From Osmia lignaria lignaria (lineage: Eukaryota > Arthropoda > Insecta > Hymenoptera > Megachilidae): a stretch of DNA of 64,000 nt. Under the pieces are notes generated by a model. That model was not told where the DNA came from. It saw only the letters and a program-made list of their open reading frames with translations, and searched no databases. A program made the translations under genes and the position numbers. Within the stretch, counting starts at the first letter, position 1; the number at the start of each line of letters is the position of its first letter. This document shows positions 37,838 to 50,715 of this stretch, one piece after another. The stretch covers positions 10,540,001 through 10,604,000 of the forward strand of contig NW_027478158.1 in the NCBI RefSeq assembly GCF_051020975.1, written 5' to 3'.

Positions 37838-39769
37838 TTGCAGATTCAGCTCAAAGGAACTGGCCTGACGGACATATTTCGAGATATTCCTTCTTCTTGT
37901 TGTTCTTCCTCTGCACAGCTAAGCTGGAAGTGGCATTTGCAGCTCGCAATAGTGCAGAGTTATCTCAAAGAAAGTGGCCACGGTGTTTCTGTATCTCTAT
38001 TATGTTGGTGCGGCTTCGGAACGTTTAAATATCTTGGTATATCTCGAGAACTACGCATCTGATCAAAAAATATCATAGAACATAAATTGTAGGAAACATA
38101 ATTCTCTACAAAAAAGGTCTCTTAACATTTTGCCATCGCTCGCTTCGTTTCCGAGATATTTGCAGATTTATCTCAAGGGAAGGGGCCTGACGGACATATT
38201 TCGAGATATTTCTTCTTCTTGTTGTTCTTGTTCTGCACAGCTAAGCTGGAAGTGGCATTTGCGGCTCGCACTAGTGCAGAGTTATCTCAAAGAAAGGGGC
38301 CACGGTGTTTCTGTATCTCTATTATGTTGGTGCGGCTTCGGAACTTTTAAATATCTCGATATATCTCGAAAACTACGCTTCTGATCAAAAAATATCATAG
38401 AACATAAATTGTAGGAAACATAATTCTCTACAAAAAACGTCTCTTAACATTTTGCCATAGCTCGCTTCGTTTCCGAGATATTTACAGATTCAGCTCAAAG
38501 GAACTGGCCTGACGGACATATTTCGAGATATTCCTTCTTCTTGTTGTTCTTCCTCTGCACAGCTAAGCTGGAAGTGGCATTTGCAGCTCGCAATAGTGCA
38601 GAGTTATCTCAAAGAAAGTGGCCACGGTGTTTCTGTATCTCTATTATGTTGGTGCGGCTTCGGAACTTTTAAATATCTTGGTATATCTCGAGAACTACGC
38701 ATCTGATCAAAAAATATCATAGAACATAAAAAGTAGGAAACTCAATTCTCTACAAAAAAGGTCTCTTAACATTTTGCAATAGCTCGCTTCGTTTCCGAGA
38801 TATTTGCAGATTCAGCTCAAAGGAACTGGCCTGACGGACATATTTCGAGATATTCCTTCTTCTTGTTGTTCTTCCTCTGCACAGCTAAGCTGGAAGTGGC
38901 ATTTGCAGCTCGCAATAGTGCAGAGTTATCTCAAAGAAAGTGGCCACGGTGTTTCTGTATCTCTATTATGTTGGTGCGGCTTCGGAACGTTTAAATATCT
39001 TGGTATATCTCGAGAACTACGCATCTGATCAAAAAATATCATAGAACATAAATTGTAGGAAACATAATTCTCTACAAAAAAGGTCTCTTAACATTTTGCC
39101 ATCGCTCGCTTCGTTTCCGAGATATTTGCAGATTTATCTCAAGGGAAGGGGCCTGACGGACATATTTCGAGATATTTCTTCTTCTTGTTGTTCTTGTTCT
39201 GCACAGCTAAGCTGGAAGTGGCATTTGCGGCTCGCACTAGTGCAGAGTTATCTCAAAGAAAGGGGCCACGGTGTTTCTGTATCTCTATTATGTTGGTGCG
39301 GCTTCGGAACTTTTAAATATCTCGATATATCTCGAAAACTACGCTTCTGATCAAAAAATATCATAGAACATAAATTGTAGGAAACATAATTCTCTACAAA
39401 AAACGTCTCTTAACATTTTGCCATAGCTCGCTTCGTTTCCGAGATATTTGCAGATTCAGCTCAAAGGAACTGGCCTGACGGACATATTTCGAGATATTCC
39501 TTCTTCTTGTTGTTCTTCCTCTGCACAGCTAAGCTGGAAGTGGCATTTGCAGCTCGCAATAGTGCAGAGTTATCTCAAAGAAAGTGGCCACGGTGTTTCT
39601 GTATCTCTATTATGTTGGTGCGGCTTCGGAACTTTTAAATATCTTGGTATATCTCGAGAACTACGCATCTGATCAAAAAATATCATAGAACATAAATTGT
39701 AGGAAACATAATTCTCTACAAAAAAGGTCTCTTAACATTTTGCCATAGCTCGCTTCGTTTCCGAGATAT
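37838..39769 (+). repeat. 3-mer higher-order repeat, two copies of 966 bp
   Basis: Copies are 37,838-38,803 and 38,804-39,769. Shared private markers are GATATTCCTTC, AAAGTGGCC, GGAACGTTTAAATATC, CTTGGTATATC, TTGCCATCGCTCG and TTGTTCTTGTTCTGC. The third member of copy 1 has TTTACAG where copy 2 has TTTGCAG, and the two copies part in the last 90 bases of the third monomer. Confidence 0.88.
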
Positions 39770-40413
39770 TTGCAGATTTATCTCAAGGGAAGGGGCCTGA
39801 CGGACATATTTCGAGATATTTCTTCTTCTTGTTGTTCTTCTTCTGCACAGCTAAGCTGGAAGTGGCATTTGCGGCTCGCACTAGTGCAGAGTTATCTCAA
39901 CGAAAGGGGCCACGGTGTTTCTGTATCTCTATTATGTTGGTGCGGCTTCGGAACTTTTAAATATCTCGATATATCTCGAAAACTACGCTTCTGAACAAAA
40001 AATATCATAGAACATAAATTGTAGGAAACATAATTCTCTACAAAAAAGGTCTCTTAACATTTTGCCATAGCTCGCTTCGTTTCCGAGATATTTGCAGATT
40101 TATCTCAAGGGAAGGGGCCTGACGGACATATTTCGAGATATTTCTTCTTCTTGTTGTTCTTCTTCTGCACAGCTAAGCTGGAAGTGGCATTTGCGGCTCG
40201 CACTAGTGCAGAGTTATCTCAACGAAAGGGGCCACGGTGTTTCTGTATCTCTATTATGTTGGTGCGGCTTCGGAACTTTTAAATATCTCGATATATCTCG
40301 AAAACTACGCTTCTGAACAAAAAATATCATAGAACATAAATTGTAGGAAACATAATTCTCTACAAAAAAGGTCTCTTAACATTTTGCCATAGCTCGCTTC
40401 GTTTCCGAGATAT
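39770..40413 (+). repeat. Adjacent identical pair of monomers
   Basis: The monomers at 39,770 and 40,092 look identical over 322 bp, including the uncommon CTGAACAAAAAATATC with a KF 3' end and CTCAACGAAAG. This is the clearest recent single-unit duplication in the window. Confidence 0.85.
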
Positions 40414-43400
40414 TTGCAGATATATCTCAAGGGAAGGGGCCTGACGGACATATTTCGAGATATTTCTTCTTCTTGTTGTTCTTCTTCTGCACAGCTTAAC
40501 TGGAAGTGGCATTTACAGCTCGCAATAGTGCAGAGTTATCTCAAAGAAAGGGGCCACGGTGTTTCTGTATCTCTATTATGTTGCTGCGGCTTCGGAACTT
40601 TTAAATATCTTGATATATCTCGAGAACTACGCATCTGATCAAAAAATATCATAGAACATAAAAAGTAGGAAACTTAATTCTCTACAAAAAAGGTCGCTTA
40701 ACATTTTGCAATAGCTCGCTTCGTTTCCGAGATATTTGCAGATTTATCTCAATGGAAGGGGCCTGACGGACATATTCCGAGATATTTCTTCTTCTTGTTG
40801 TTCTTCTTCTGCACAGCTAAGCTGGAAGTGGCATTTGCGGCTCGCACTAGTGCAGAGTTATCTCAAAGAAAGGGGCCACGGTGTTTCTGTATCTCTATTA
40901 TGTTGGTGCGGCTTCGGAACTTTTAAATATCTCGATATATCTCGAAAACTACGCTTCTGATCAAAAAATATCATACAACATAAATTGTAGGAAACATAAT
41001 TCTCTACAAAAAACGTCTCTTAACATTTTGCCATAGCTCGCTTCGTTTCCGAGATATTTGCAGATTCAGCTCAAAGGAACTGGCCTGACGGACATATTTC
41101 GAGATATTTCTTCTTCTTGTTGTTCTTCCTCTGCACAGCTAAGCTGGAAGTGGCATTTGCAGCTCGCAATAGTGCAGAGTTATCTCAAAGAAAGGGGCCA
41201 CGGTGTTTCTGTATCTCTATTATGTTGGTGCGGCTTCGGAACTTTTAAATATCTTGATATATCTCGAGAACTACGCATCTGATCAAAAAATATCATAGAA
41301 CATAAAAAGTAGGCAACTTAATTCTCTACAAAAAAGGTCTCTTATCATTTTGCCATAGCTCTCTTCGTTTCCGAGATATTTGCAGATTTATTTCAAGGGA
41401 AGGGGCCTGACGGACATATTTCGAGATATTTCTTCTTCTTGTTGTTCTTCTTCTGCACAGCTAAGCTGGAAGTGGCATTTGCAGCTCGCAATAGTGCAGA
41501 CTTATCTCAAAGAAAGGGGCCACGGTGTTTCTGTATCTCTATTATGTTGGTGCGGCTTCGGAACTTTTAAATATCTTGATATATCTCGAGAACTACGCGT
41601 CTGATCAAAAAATATCATAGAACATAAAAAGTAGGAAACTTAATTCTCTACAAAAAAGTCTGTTAACATTTTGCCATAGCTCGCTTCGTTTCCGAGATAT
41701 TTGCAGATTTATCTCAAGGGAACGGGCCTAACGGACATATTTCGAGATATTTCTTCTTCTTGTTGTTCTTCTTCTGCACAGCTAAACTGGAAGTGGCATT
41801 TCCAGCTCGCAATAGTGCAGAGTTATCTCAAAGAGAGGGGCCACGGTGTTTCTGTATCTCTATTATGTTGGTGCGGCTTCGGAACTTTTAAATATCTTGA
41901 TATATCTCGAGAACTACGCGTCTGATCAAAAAATATCACAGAACATAAAAAGTAGGAAACATAATTCTCTACAAAAAAGGTCTCTTAACATTTTGCCATA
42001 GCTCGCTTCGTTTCCGAGATATTTGCAGATTTATCTCAAGGGAAGGGGCCTGACGGACATATTTCGAGATATTTCTTCTTCTTGTTGTTCCTCTTCTGCA
42101 CAGCTAAGCTGGAAGTGGCATTTGCAGCTCGCAATTGTGCAGAGTTATCTCAAAGAGAGGGGCCACGGTGTTTCTGTATCCCTATTATGTTGGTGCGGCT
42201 TCGGAACTTTTAAATATCTTGATATATCTCGAGAACTACGCATCTGATCAGAAAATATCATAGAAGATAAAAAGTAGGAAACTTAATTCTCTACAAAAAA
42301 GGTCTCTTAACATTTTGCCATAGCTCGCTTCGTTCCCGAGATATTTGCAGATTTATCTCAAGGTAAGGGGCCTGACGGACATATTTCGAGATATTTCTTC
42401 TTCTTGTTGTTCTTCTTCTGCACAGCTAAGCTGGAAGTGGCATTTGCAGTTCGCAATAGTGCATAGCTATCTGAAAGAAAGGGGCCACGGTGTTTCTGTA
42501 TCTCTATTATGTTGGTGCGGCTTCGGAACTTTTAAATATCTTGATATATCTCGAGAACTACGCATCTGATCAAAAAATATCATAGAACATAAAAAGTAGG
42601 AAACTTAATTCGCTACAAAAAAGGTCTCTTAACATTTTGCCATAGCTCGCTTCGTTTCCGAGATATTTGCAGATTTATCTCAAGGGAAGGGGCCTAACGG
42701 ACATATTTCGTGATATTTCTTCTTCTTGTTGTTCTTCTTCTGCACAGCTAAGCTGGAAGTGACATTTGCAGCTCGCAATAGTGCAGAGTTATCTCAAAGA
42801 AAGGGGCCACGGTGTTTCTGTATCTCTATTATGTTAGTGCGGCTTCTTAACTTTTAAATATCTTGATATATCGCGAGAACTACGCATCTGATCAAAAAAT
42901 TTCATAGAACATAAAAAGTAGGAAACTCAATTCTCTACAAAAAAGGTCTCTTAACATTTTGCAATAGCTCGCTTCGTTTCCGAGATATTTGCAGATTTAT
43001 CTCAAGGGAAGGGGCCTGACGGACATATTTCGAGATATTTCTTCTTCTTGTTGTTCTTCTTCTGCACAGCTAAGCTGGAAGTGGCATTTGCGGCTCGCAC
43101 TAGTGCAGAGTTATCTCAAAGAAAGGGGCCACGGTGTTTCTGTATCTCTATCATGTTGGTGCGGCTTCGGAACTTTTAAATATCTCGATATATCTCGAAA
43201 ACTACGCTTCTGATCAAAAAATATCATAGAACATAAATTGTAGGAAACATAATTCTCTACAAAAAACGTCTCTTAACATTTTGCCATAGCTCGCTTCGTT
43301 TCCGAGATATTTGCAGATTCAGCTCAAAGGAACTGGCCTGACGGACATATTTCGAGATATTTCTTCTTCTTGTTGTTCTTCCTCTGCACAGCTAAGCTGG

Positions 43401-43953
43401 AAGTGGCATTTGCAGCTCGCAATAGTGCAGAGTTATCTTAAAGAAAGGGGCCACGGTGTTTCTGTATCTCTATTATGTTGGTGCGGCTTCGGAACTTTTA
43501 AATATCTTGATATATCTCGAGAACTACGCGTCTGATCAAAAAATATCATAGAACATAAAAAGTAGGAAACTTAATTCTCTACAAAAAAGTCTGTTAACAT
43601 TTTGCCATAGCTCGCTTCGTTTCCGAGATATTTGCAGATTTATCTCAAGGGAAGGGGCCTAACGGACATATTTCGAGATATTTCTTCTTCTTGTTGTTCT
43701 TCTTCTGCACAGCTAAACTGGAAGTGGCATTTCCAGCTCGCAATAGTGCAGAGTTATCTCAAAGAGAGAGGCCACGGTGTTTCTGTATCTCTATTATGTT
43801 GGTGCGGCTTCGGAACTTTTAAATATCTTGATATATCTCGAGAACTACGCATCTGATCAAAAAATACCATAGAACATAAAAAGTAGGAAACTTAATTCTC
43901 TACACATAAGGTCTCTTAACATTTTGCCATAGCTCGCTTCGTTTCCGAGATAT
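40414..43953 (+). repeat. Eleven mixed monomers with a shared 1-bp deletion
   Basis: The pairs 41,380/41,701 and 43,311/43,632 both have CTACAAAAAAGTCTGTTAAC (one G lost and a C to G change) followed by a monomer with TAAACTGGAAG and CATTTCCAGC, an offset of 1,931 bp. Between them lies the trimer 42,023/42,345/42,667, related to the 30-34 kb trimers by GATCAGAAAATATC and CTCAAGGTAAGG. The monomer at 40,414 has TATGTTGCTGCGG. Confidence 0.83.
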
Positions 43954-44275
43954 TTGCAGATTTATCTCAAGGGAAGGGGCCTGACGGACATATTTCGAGA
44001 TATTTCTTCTTCTTGTTGTTCTTCTTCTGCACAGCTAAGCTGGAAGTGGCATTTGCAGCTCGCAATAGTGCAGAGTTATCTCAAAGAAAGGGGCCACGGT
44101 GTTTCTGTATCTCTATTATGTTGGTGCGGCTTCGGAACTTTTAAATATCTTGATATATCTCGAGAACTACGCCTCTGATCGAAAAATATCATAGAACATA
44201 AAAAGTAGGAAACTTAATTCTCTACAAAAAAGGTCTCTTAACATTTTGCCATAGCTCGCTTCGTTTCCGAGATAT

Positions 44276-45185
44276 TTGCAGATTTATCTCAAGGGAAGGG
44301 GCCTGACGGACATATTTCGAGATATTTCTTCTTCTTGTTGTTCTTCCTCTGCACAGCTAAGCTGGAAGTGGCATTTGCAGCTCGCAATAGTGCAGAGTTA
44401 TCTCAAAGAAAGGGGCCACGGTGTTTCTGTATCTCTATTATGTTGGTGCGGCTTCGGAACTTTTAAATATCTTGATATATCTCGAGAACTACGCATCTGA
44501 TCAAAAAATATCATAGAACATAAAAAGTAGGAAACCTAATTCTCTACAAAAAAGGTCTCTCAACATTTTGCCATAGCTCTCTTCGTTTCCGAGATATTTG
44601 CAGATTTATCTCAAGGGAAGGGGCCTGACGGACATATTTCGAGATATTTCTTCTTCTTGTTGTTCTTCTTCTGTACAGCTAAGCTGAAAGTGGCATTTGC
44701 AGCTCGCAATAGTGCAGAGTTATCTCAAAGAAAGAGGCCACGGTGTTTCTGTATCTCTATTATGTTGGTGCGGCTTCGGAACTTTTAAATATCTTGATAT
44801 ATCTCGAGAACTACGCATCTGATCAAAAAATATCATAGAACATAAAAAGTAGGAAACTTAATTCTCTACAAAAAAGGTCGCTTAACATTTTGCCATAGCT
44901 CGGTTCTTTTCCGAGATATTTGCATATTTATCTCAAGGGAAGGGGCCTGACGGACATATTTCGAGATATTTCTTCTTCTTGTTGTTCTTCTTCTGCACAG
45001 CTAAGCTGGAAGTGGCATTTGCAGCTCGCAATAGTGCAGAGTTATCTCAAAGAAAGGGGCCACGGTGTTTCTGTATCTCTATTATGTCGGTGCGGCTTCG
45101 GAACTTTTGAATATCTTGATATATCTCGAGAACTACGCATCTGATCAAAAAATATCATAGAACATAAAAAGTAGGAAACCTAATT
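44276..45185 (+). repeat. 3-monomer block duplicated 3,542 bp to the right
   Basis: The monomers at 44,276, 44,598 and 44,920 match 47,818, 48,140 and 48,462. Shared private markers are GGTCTCTCAACATT, the in-frame TGA monomer, GCTCGGTTCTTTTCC (44,899 and 48,441) and TATGTCGGTGCGG. The copies part at AAACCTAATTC versus AAACTTAATTC. The first two members are also found at 45,886 and 46,208. Confidence 0.85.
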
Positions 45186-46207
45186 CTCTACAAAAAAGGT
45201 CTCTTAACATTTTGCCATAGCTCTCTTCGTTTCCGAGATATTTGCAGATTTATCTCAAGGGAAGGGGCCTGACGGACATATTTCGAGATATTTCTTCTTC
45301 TTGTTGTTCTTCTTCTGTACAGCTAAGCTGGAAGTGGCATTTGCGGCTCGCACTAGTGCAGAGTTATCTCAAAGAAAGGGGCCACGGTGTTTCTGTATCC
45401 CTATTATGTTGGTGCGGCTTCGGAACTTTTAAATATCTCGATATATCTCGAAAACTACGCTTCTGATCAAAAAATGTCATAGAACATAAATTGTAGGAAA
45501 CATAATTCTCTACAAAAAACGTCTCTTAACATTTTGCCATAGCTCGCTTCGTTTCCGAGATATTTGCAGATTCACCTCAAAGGAACTGGCCTGACGGACA
45601 TATTTCGAGATATTTCTTCTTCTTGTTGTTCTTCTTCTGCACAGCTAAGCTGGAAGTGGCATTTGCAGCTCGCAATAGTGCAGAGTTATCTCAAAGAAAG
45701 GGGCCACGGTGTTTCTGTATCTCTATTATGTTGGTGCGGCTTCGGAACTTTTGAATATCTTGATATATCTCGAGAACTACGCATCTGATCAAAAAATATC
45801 ATAGAACATAAAAAGTAGGAAACCTAATTCTCTACAAAAAAGGTCTCTTAACATTTTGCCATAGCTCTCTTCGTTTCCGAGATATTTGCAGATTTATCTC
45901 AAGGGAAGGGGCCTGACGGACATATTTCGAGATATTTCTTCTTCTTGTTGTTCTTCCTCTGCACAGCTAAGCTGGAAGTGGCATTTGCAGCTCGCAATAG
46001 TGCAGAGTTATCTCAAAGAAAGGGGCCACGGTGTTTCTGTATCTCTATTATGTTGGTGCGGCTTCGGAACTTTTAAATATCTTGATATATCTCGAGAACT
46101 ACGCATCTGATCAAAAAATATCATAGAACATAAAAAGTAGGAAACCTAATTCTCTACAAAAAAGGTCTCTCAACATTTTGCCATAGCTCTCTTCGTTTCC
46201 GAGATAT

Positions 46208-47495
46208 TTGCAGATTTATCTCAAGGGAAGGGGCCTGACGGACATATTTCGAGATATTTCTTCTTCTTGTTGTTCTTCTTCTGTACAGCTAAGCTGAAAG
46301 TGGCATTTGCAGCTCGCAATAGTGCAGAGTTATCTCAAAGAAAGGGGCCACGGTGTTTCTGTATCTCTATTATGTTGGTGCGGCTTCGGAACTTTTAAAT
46401 ATCTTGATATATCTCGAGAACTACGCATCTGATCAAAAAATATCACAGAACATAAAAAGTAGGAAACTTAATTCTCTACAAAAAAGGTCGCTTAACATTT
46501 TGCCATAGCTCGCTTCGTTTCCGAGATATTTGCAGATTCAGCTCAAAGGAACTGGCCTGACGGACATATTTCGAGATATTTCTTCTTCTTGTTGTTCTTC
46601 TTCTGCACAGCTAAGCTGGAAGTGGCATTTGCAGCTCGCAATAGTGCAGAGTTATCTCAAAGAAAGGGGCCACGGTGTTTCTGTATCTCTATTATGTTGG
46701 TGCGGCTTCGGAACTTTTGAATATCTTGATATATCTCGAGAACTACGCATCTGATCAAAAAATATCATAGAACATAAAAAGTAGGAAACCTAATTCTCTA
46801 CAAAAAAGGTCTCTTAACATTTTGCCATAGCTCTCTTCGTTTCCGAGATATTTGCAGATTTATCTCAAGGGAAGGGGCCTGACGGACATATTTCGAGATA
46901 TTTCTTCTTCTTGTTGTTCTTCTTCTGTACAGCTAAGCTGAAAGTGGCATTTGCAGCTCGCAATAGTGCAGAGTTATCTCAAAGAAAGGGGCCACGGTGT
47001 TTCTGTATCTCTATTATGTTGGTGCGGCTTCGGAACTTTTAAATATCTTGATATATCTCGAGAACTACGCATCTGATCAAAAAATATCACAGAACATAAA
47101 AAGTAGGAAACTTAATTCTCTACAAAAAAGGTCGCTTAACATTTTGCCATAGCTCGCTTCGTTTCCGAGATATTTGCAGATTCAGCTCAAAGGAACTGGC
47201 CTGACGGACATATTTCGAGATATTTCTTCTTCTTGTTGTTCTTCTTCTGCACAGCTAAGCTGGAAGTGGCATTTGCAGCTCGCAATAGTGCAGAGTTATC
47301 TCAAAGAAAGGGGCCACGGTGTTTCTGTATCTCTATTATGTTGGTGCGGCTTCGGAACTTTTGAATATCTTGATATATCTCGAGAACTACGCATCTGATC
47401 AAAAAATATCATAGAACATAAAAAGTAGGAAACTTAATTCTCTACAAAAAAGGTCGCTTAACATTTTGCCATAGCTCGCTTCGTTTCCGAGATAT
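46208..47495 (+). repeat. 2-mer tandem duplication (644 bp)
   Basis: The pair 46,208/46,530 is repeated as 46,852/47,174. Each has an in-frame TGA monomer with ATCACAGAACAT and GGTCGCTTAAC followed by a Q-type monomer with TTTTGAATATC. I saw no difference inside the pairs except at their outer edges. A similar Q-type lies at 50,072. Confidence 0.83.
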
Positions 47496-47817
47496 TTGCA
47501 TATTTATCTCAAGGGAAGGGGCCTGACGGACATATTTCGAGATATTTCTTCTTCTTGTTGTTCTTCTTCTGCACAGCTAAGCTGGAAGTGGCATTTGCGG
47601 CTCGCACTAGTGCAGAGTTATCTCAAAGAAAGGGGCCACGGTGTTTCTGTATCCCTATTATGTTGGTGCGGCTTCGGAACTTTTAAATATCTCGATATAT
47701 CTCGAAAACTACGCTTCTGATCAAAAAATGTCATAGAACATAAAAAGTAGGAAACCTAATTCTCTACAAAAAAGGTCTCTTAACATTTTGCCATAGCTCT
47801 CTTCGTTTCCGAGATAT

Positions 47818-48715
47818 TTGCAGATTTATCTCAAGGGAAGGGGCCTGACGGACATATTTCGAGATATTTCTTCTTCTTGTTGTTCTTCCTCTGCACAGCT
47901 AAGCTGGAAGTGGCATTTGCAGCTCGCAATAGTGCAGAGTTATCTCAAAGAAAGGGGCCACGGTGTTTCTGTATCTCTATTATGTTGGTGCGGCTTCGGA
48001 ACTTTTAAATATCTTGATATATCTCGAGAACTACGCATCTGATCAAAAAATATCATAGAACATAAAAAGTAGGAAACCTAATTCTCTACAAAAAAGGTCT
48101 CTCAACATTTTGCCATAGCTCTCTTCGTTTCCGAGATATTTGCAGATTTATCTCAAGGGAAGGGGCCTGACGGACATATTTCGAGATATTTCTTCTTCTT
48201 GTTGTTCTTCTTCTGTACAGCTAAGCTGAAAGTGGGATTTGCAGCTCGCAATAGTGCAGAGTTATCTCAAAGAAAGGGGCCACGGTGTTTCTGTATCTCT
48301 ATTATGTTGGTGCGGCTTCGGAACTTTTAAATATCTTGATATATCTCGAGAACTACGCATCTGATCAAAAAATATCATAGAACATAAAAAGTAGGAAACT
48401 TAATTCTCTACAAAAAAGGTCGCTTAACATTTTGCCATAGCTCGGTTCTTTTCCGAGATATTTGCATATTTATCTCAAGGGAAGGGGCCTGACGGACATA
48501 TTTCGAGATATTTCTTCTTCTTGTTGTTCTTCTTCTGCACAGCTAAGCTGGAAGTGGCATTTGCAGCTCGCAATAGTGCAGAGTTATCTCAAAGAAAGGG
48601 GCCACGGTGTTTCTGTATCTCTATTATGTCGGTGCGGCTTCGGAACTTTTGAATATCTTGATATATCTCGAGAACTACGCATCTGATCAAAAAATATCAT
48701 AGAACATAAAAAGTA
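47818..48715 (+). repeat. 3-monomer block, right copy of 44,276-45,185
   Basis: It carries the same markers as the left copy; the private change is AAAGTGGGATTTGC in the second monomer near 48,235. It is followed by a CCTCTGATCGAAAAATATC monomer (48,784), which in the left copy comes before the block (43,954). Confidence 0.83.
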
Positions 48716-48783
48716 GGAAACTTAATTCTCTACAAAAAAGGTCTCTTAACATTTTGCCATAGCTCGCGTCGTTTCCGAGATAT

Positions 48784-50715
48784 TTGCAGATTTATCTCAA
48801 GGGAAGGGGCCTGACGGACATATTTCGAGATATTTCTTCTTCTTGTTGTTCTTCTTCTGCACAGCTAAGCTGGAAGTGGCATTTACAGCTCGCAATAGTG
48901 CAGAGTTATCTCAAAGAAAGGGGCCACGGTGTTTCTGTATCTCTATTATGTTGGTGCGGCTTCGGAACTTTTAAATATCTTGATATATCTCGAGAACTAC
49001 GCCTCTGATCGAAAAATATCGTAGAACATAAAAAGTAGGAAACTTAATTCTCTACAAAAAAGGTCTCTTAACATTTTGCCATAGCTCGCTTCGTTTCCGA
49101 GATATTTGCAGATTTATCTCAAGGGAAGGGGCCTGACGGACATATTTCGAGATATTTCTTCTTCTTGTTGTTCTTCCTCTGCACAGCTAAGCTGGAAGTG
49201 GCATTTGCAGCTCGCAATAGTGCAGAGTTATCTCAAAGAAAGGGGCCACGGTGTTTCTGTATCTCTATTATGTTGGTGCGGCTTCGGAACTTTTAAATAT
49301 CTTGATATATCTCGAGAACTACGCATCTGATCAAAAAATATCATAGAACATAAAAAGTAGGAAACCTAATTCTCTACAAAAAAGGTCTCTTAACATTTTG
49401 CCATAGCTCTCTTCGTTTCCGAGATATTTGCAGATTTATCTCAAGGGAAGGGGCCTGACGGACATATTTCGAGATATTTCTTCTTCTTGTTGTTCTTCTT
49501 CTGCACAGCTAAGCTGAAAGTGGCATCCGCAGCTCGCAATAGTGCAGAGTTATCTCAAAGAAAGGGGCCACGGTGTTTCTGTATCTCTATTATGTTGGTG
49601 CGGCTTCGGAACTTTTAAATATCTTGATATATCTCGAGAACTACGCATCTGATCAAAAAATATCATAGAACATAAAAAGTAGGAAACTTAATTCTCTACA
49701 AAAAACGTCTCTTAACATTTTGCCATAGCTCGCTTCGTTTCCGAGATATTGGCAGATTCAGCTCAAAGGAACTGGCCTGACGGACATATTTCGAGATATT
49801 TCTTCTTCTTGTTGTTCTTCCACTGCACAGCTAAGCTGGAAGTGGCATTTGCAGCTCGCAATAGTGCAGAGTTATCTCAAAGAAAGGGGCCACGGTGTTT
49901 CTGTATCTCTATTATGTTGGTGCGGCTTCGGAACTTTTAAATATCTTGATATATCTCGAGAACTACGCATCTGATCAAAAAATATCACAGAACATAAAAA
50001 GTAGGAAACTTAATTCTCTACAAAAAAGGTCGCTTAACATTTTGCCATAGCTCGCTTCGTTTCCGAGATATTTGCAGATTCAGCTCAAAGGAACTGGCCT
50101 GACGGACATATTTCGAGATATTTCTTCTTCTTGTTGTTCTTCTTCTGCACAGCTAAGCTGGAAGTGGCATTTGCAGCTCGCAATAGTGCAGAGTTATCGC
50201 AAAGAAAGGGGCCACGATGTTTCTGTATCTCTATTATGTTGGTGCGGCTTCGGAACTTTTGAATATCTTGATATATCTCGAGAACTACGCATCTGATCAA
50301 AAAATATCATAGAACATAAAAAGTAGGAAACTTAATTCTCTACAAAAAAGGTCGCTTAACATTTTGCCATAGCTCGCTTCGTTTCCGAGATATTTGCATA
50401 TTTATCTCAAGGGAAGGGGCCTGACGGACATATTTCGAGATATTTCTTCTTCTTGTTGTTCTTCTTCTGCACAGCTAAGCTGGAAGTGGCATTTGCGGCT
50501 CGCACTAGTGCAGAGTTATCTCAAAGAAAGGGGCCACGGTGTTTCTGTATCCCTATTATGTTGGTGCGGCTTCGGAACTTTTAAATATCTCGATATATCT
50601 CGAAAACTACGCTTCTGATCAAAAAATGTCATAGAACATAAATTGTAGGAAACATAATTCTCTACAAAAAACGTCTCTTAACATTTTGCCATAGCTCGCT
50701 TCGTTTCCGAGATAT
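48784..50715 (+). repeat. Six mixed monomers left of the 51-kb cassette
   Basis: The monomer at 49,428 is a TGA-bearing type with CATCCGCAGC. The monomer at 49,750 is a Q-type with a private GATATTGGCAG at its junction, which moves the TTG by one base. The monomer at 50,072 has TATCGCAAAG and CCACGATG. The monomer at 50,394 is GCATATTTA R-type with AAAAAATGTCATAG. Confidence 0.8.
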
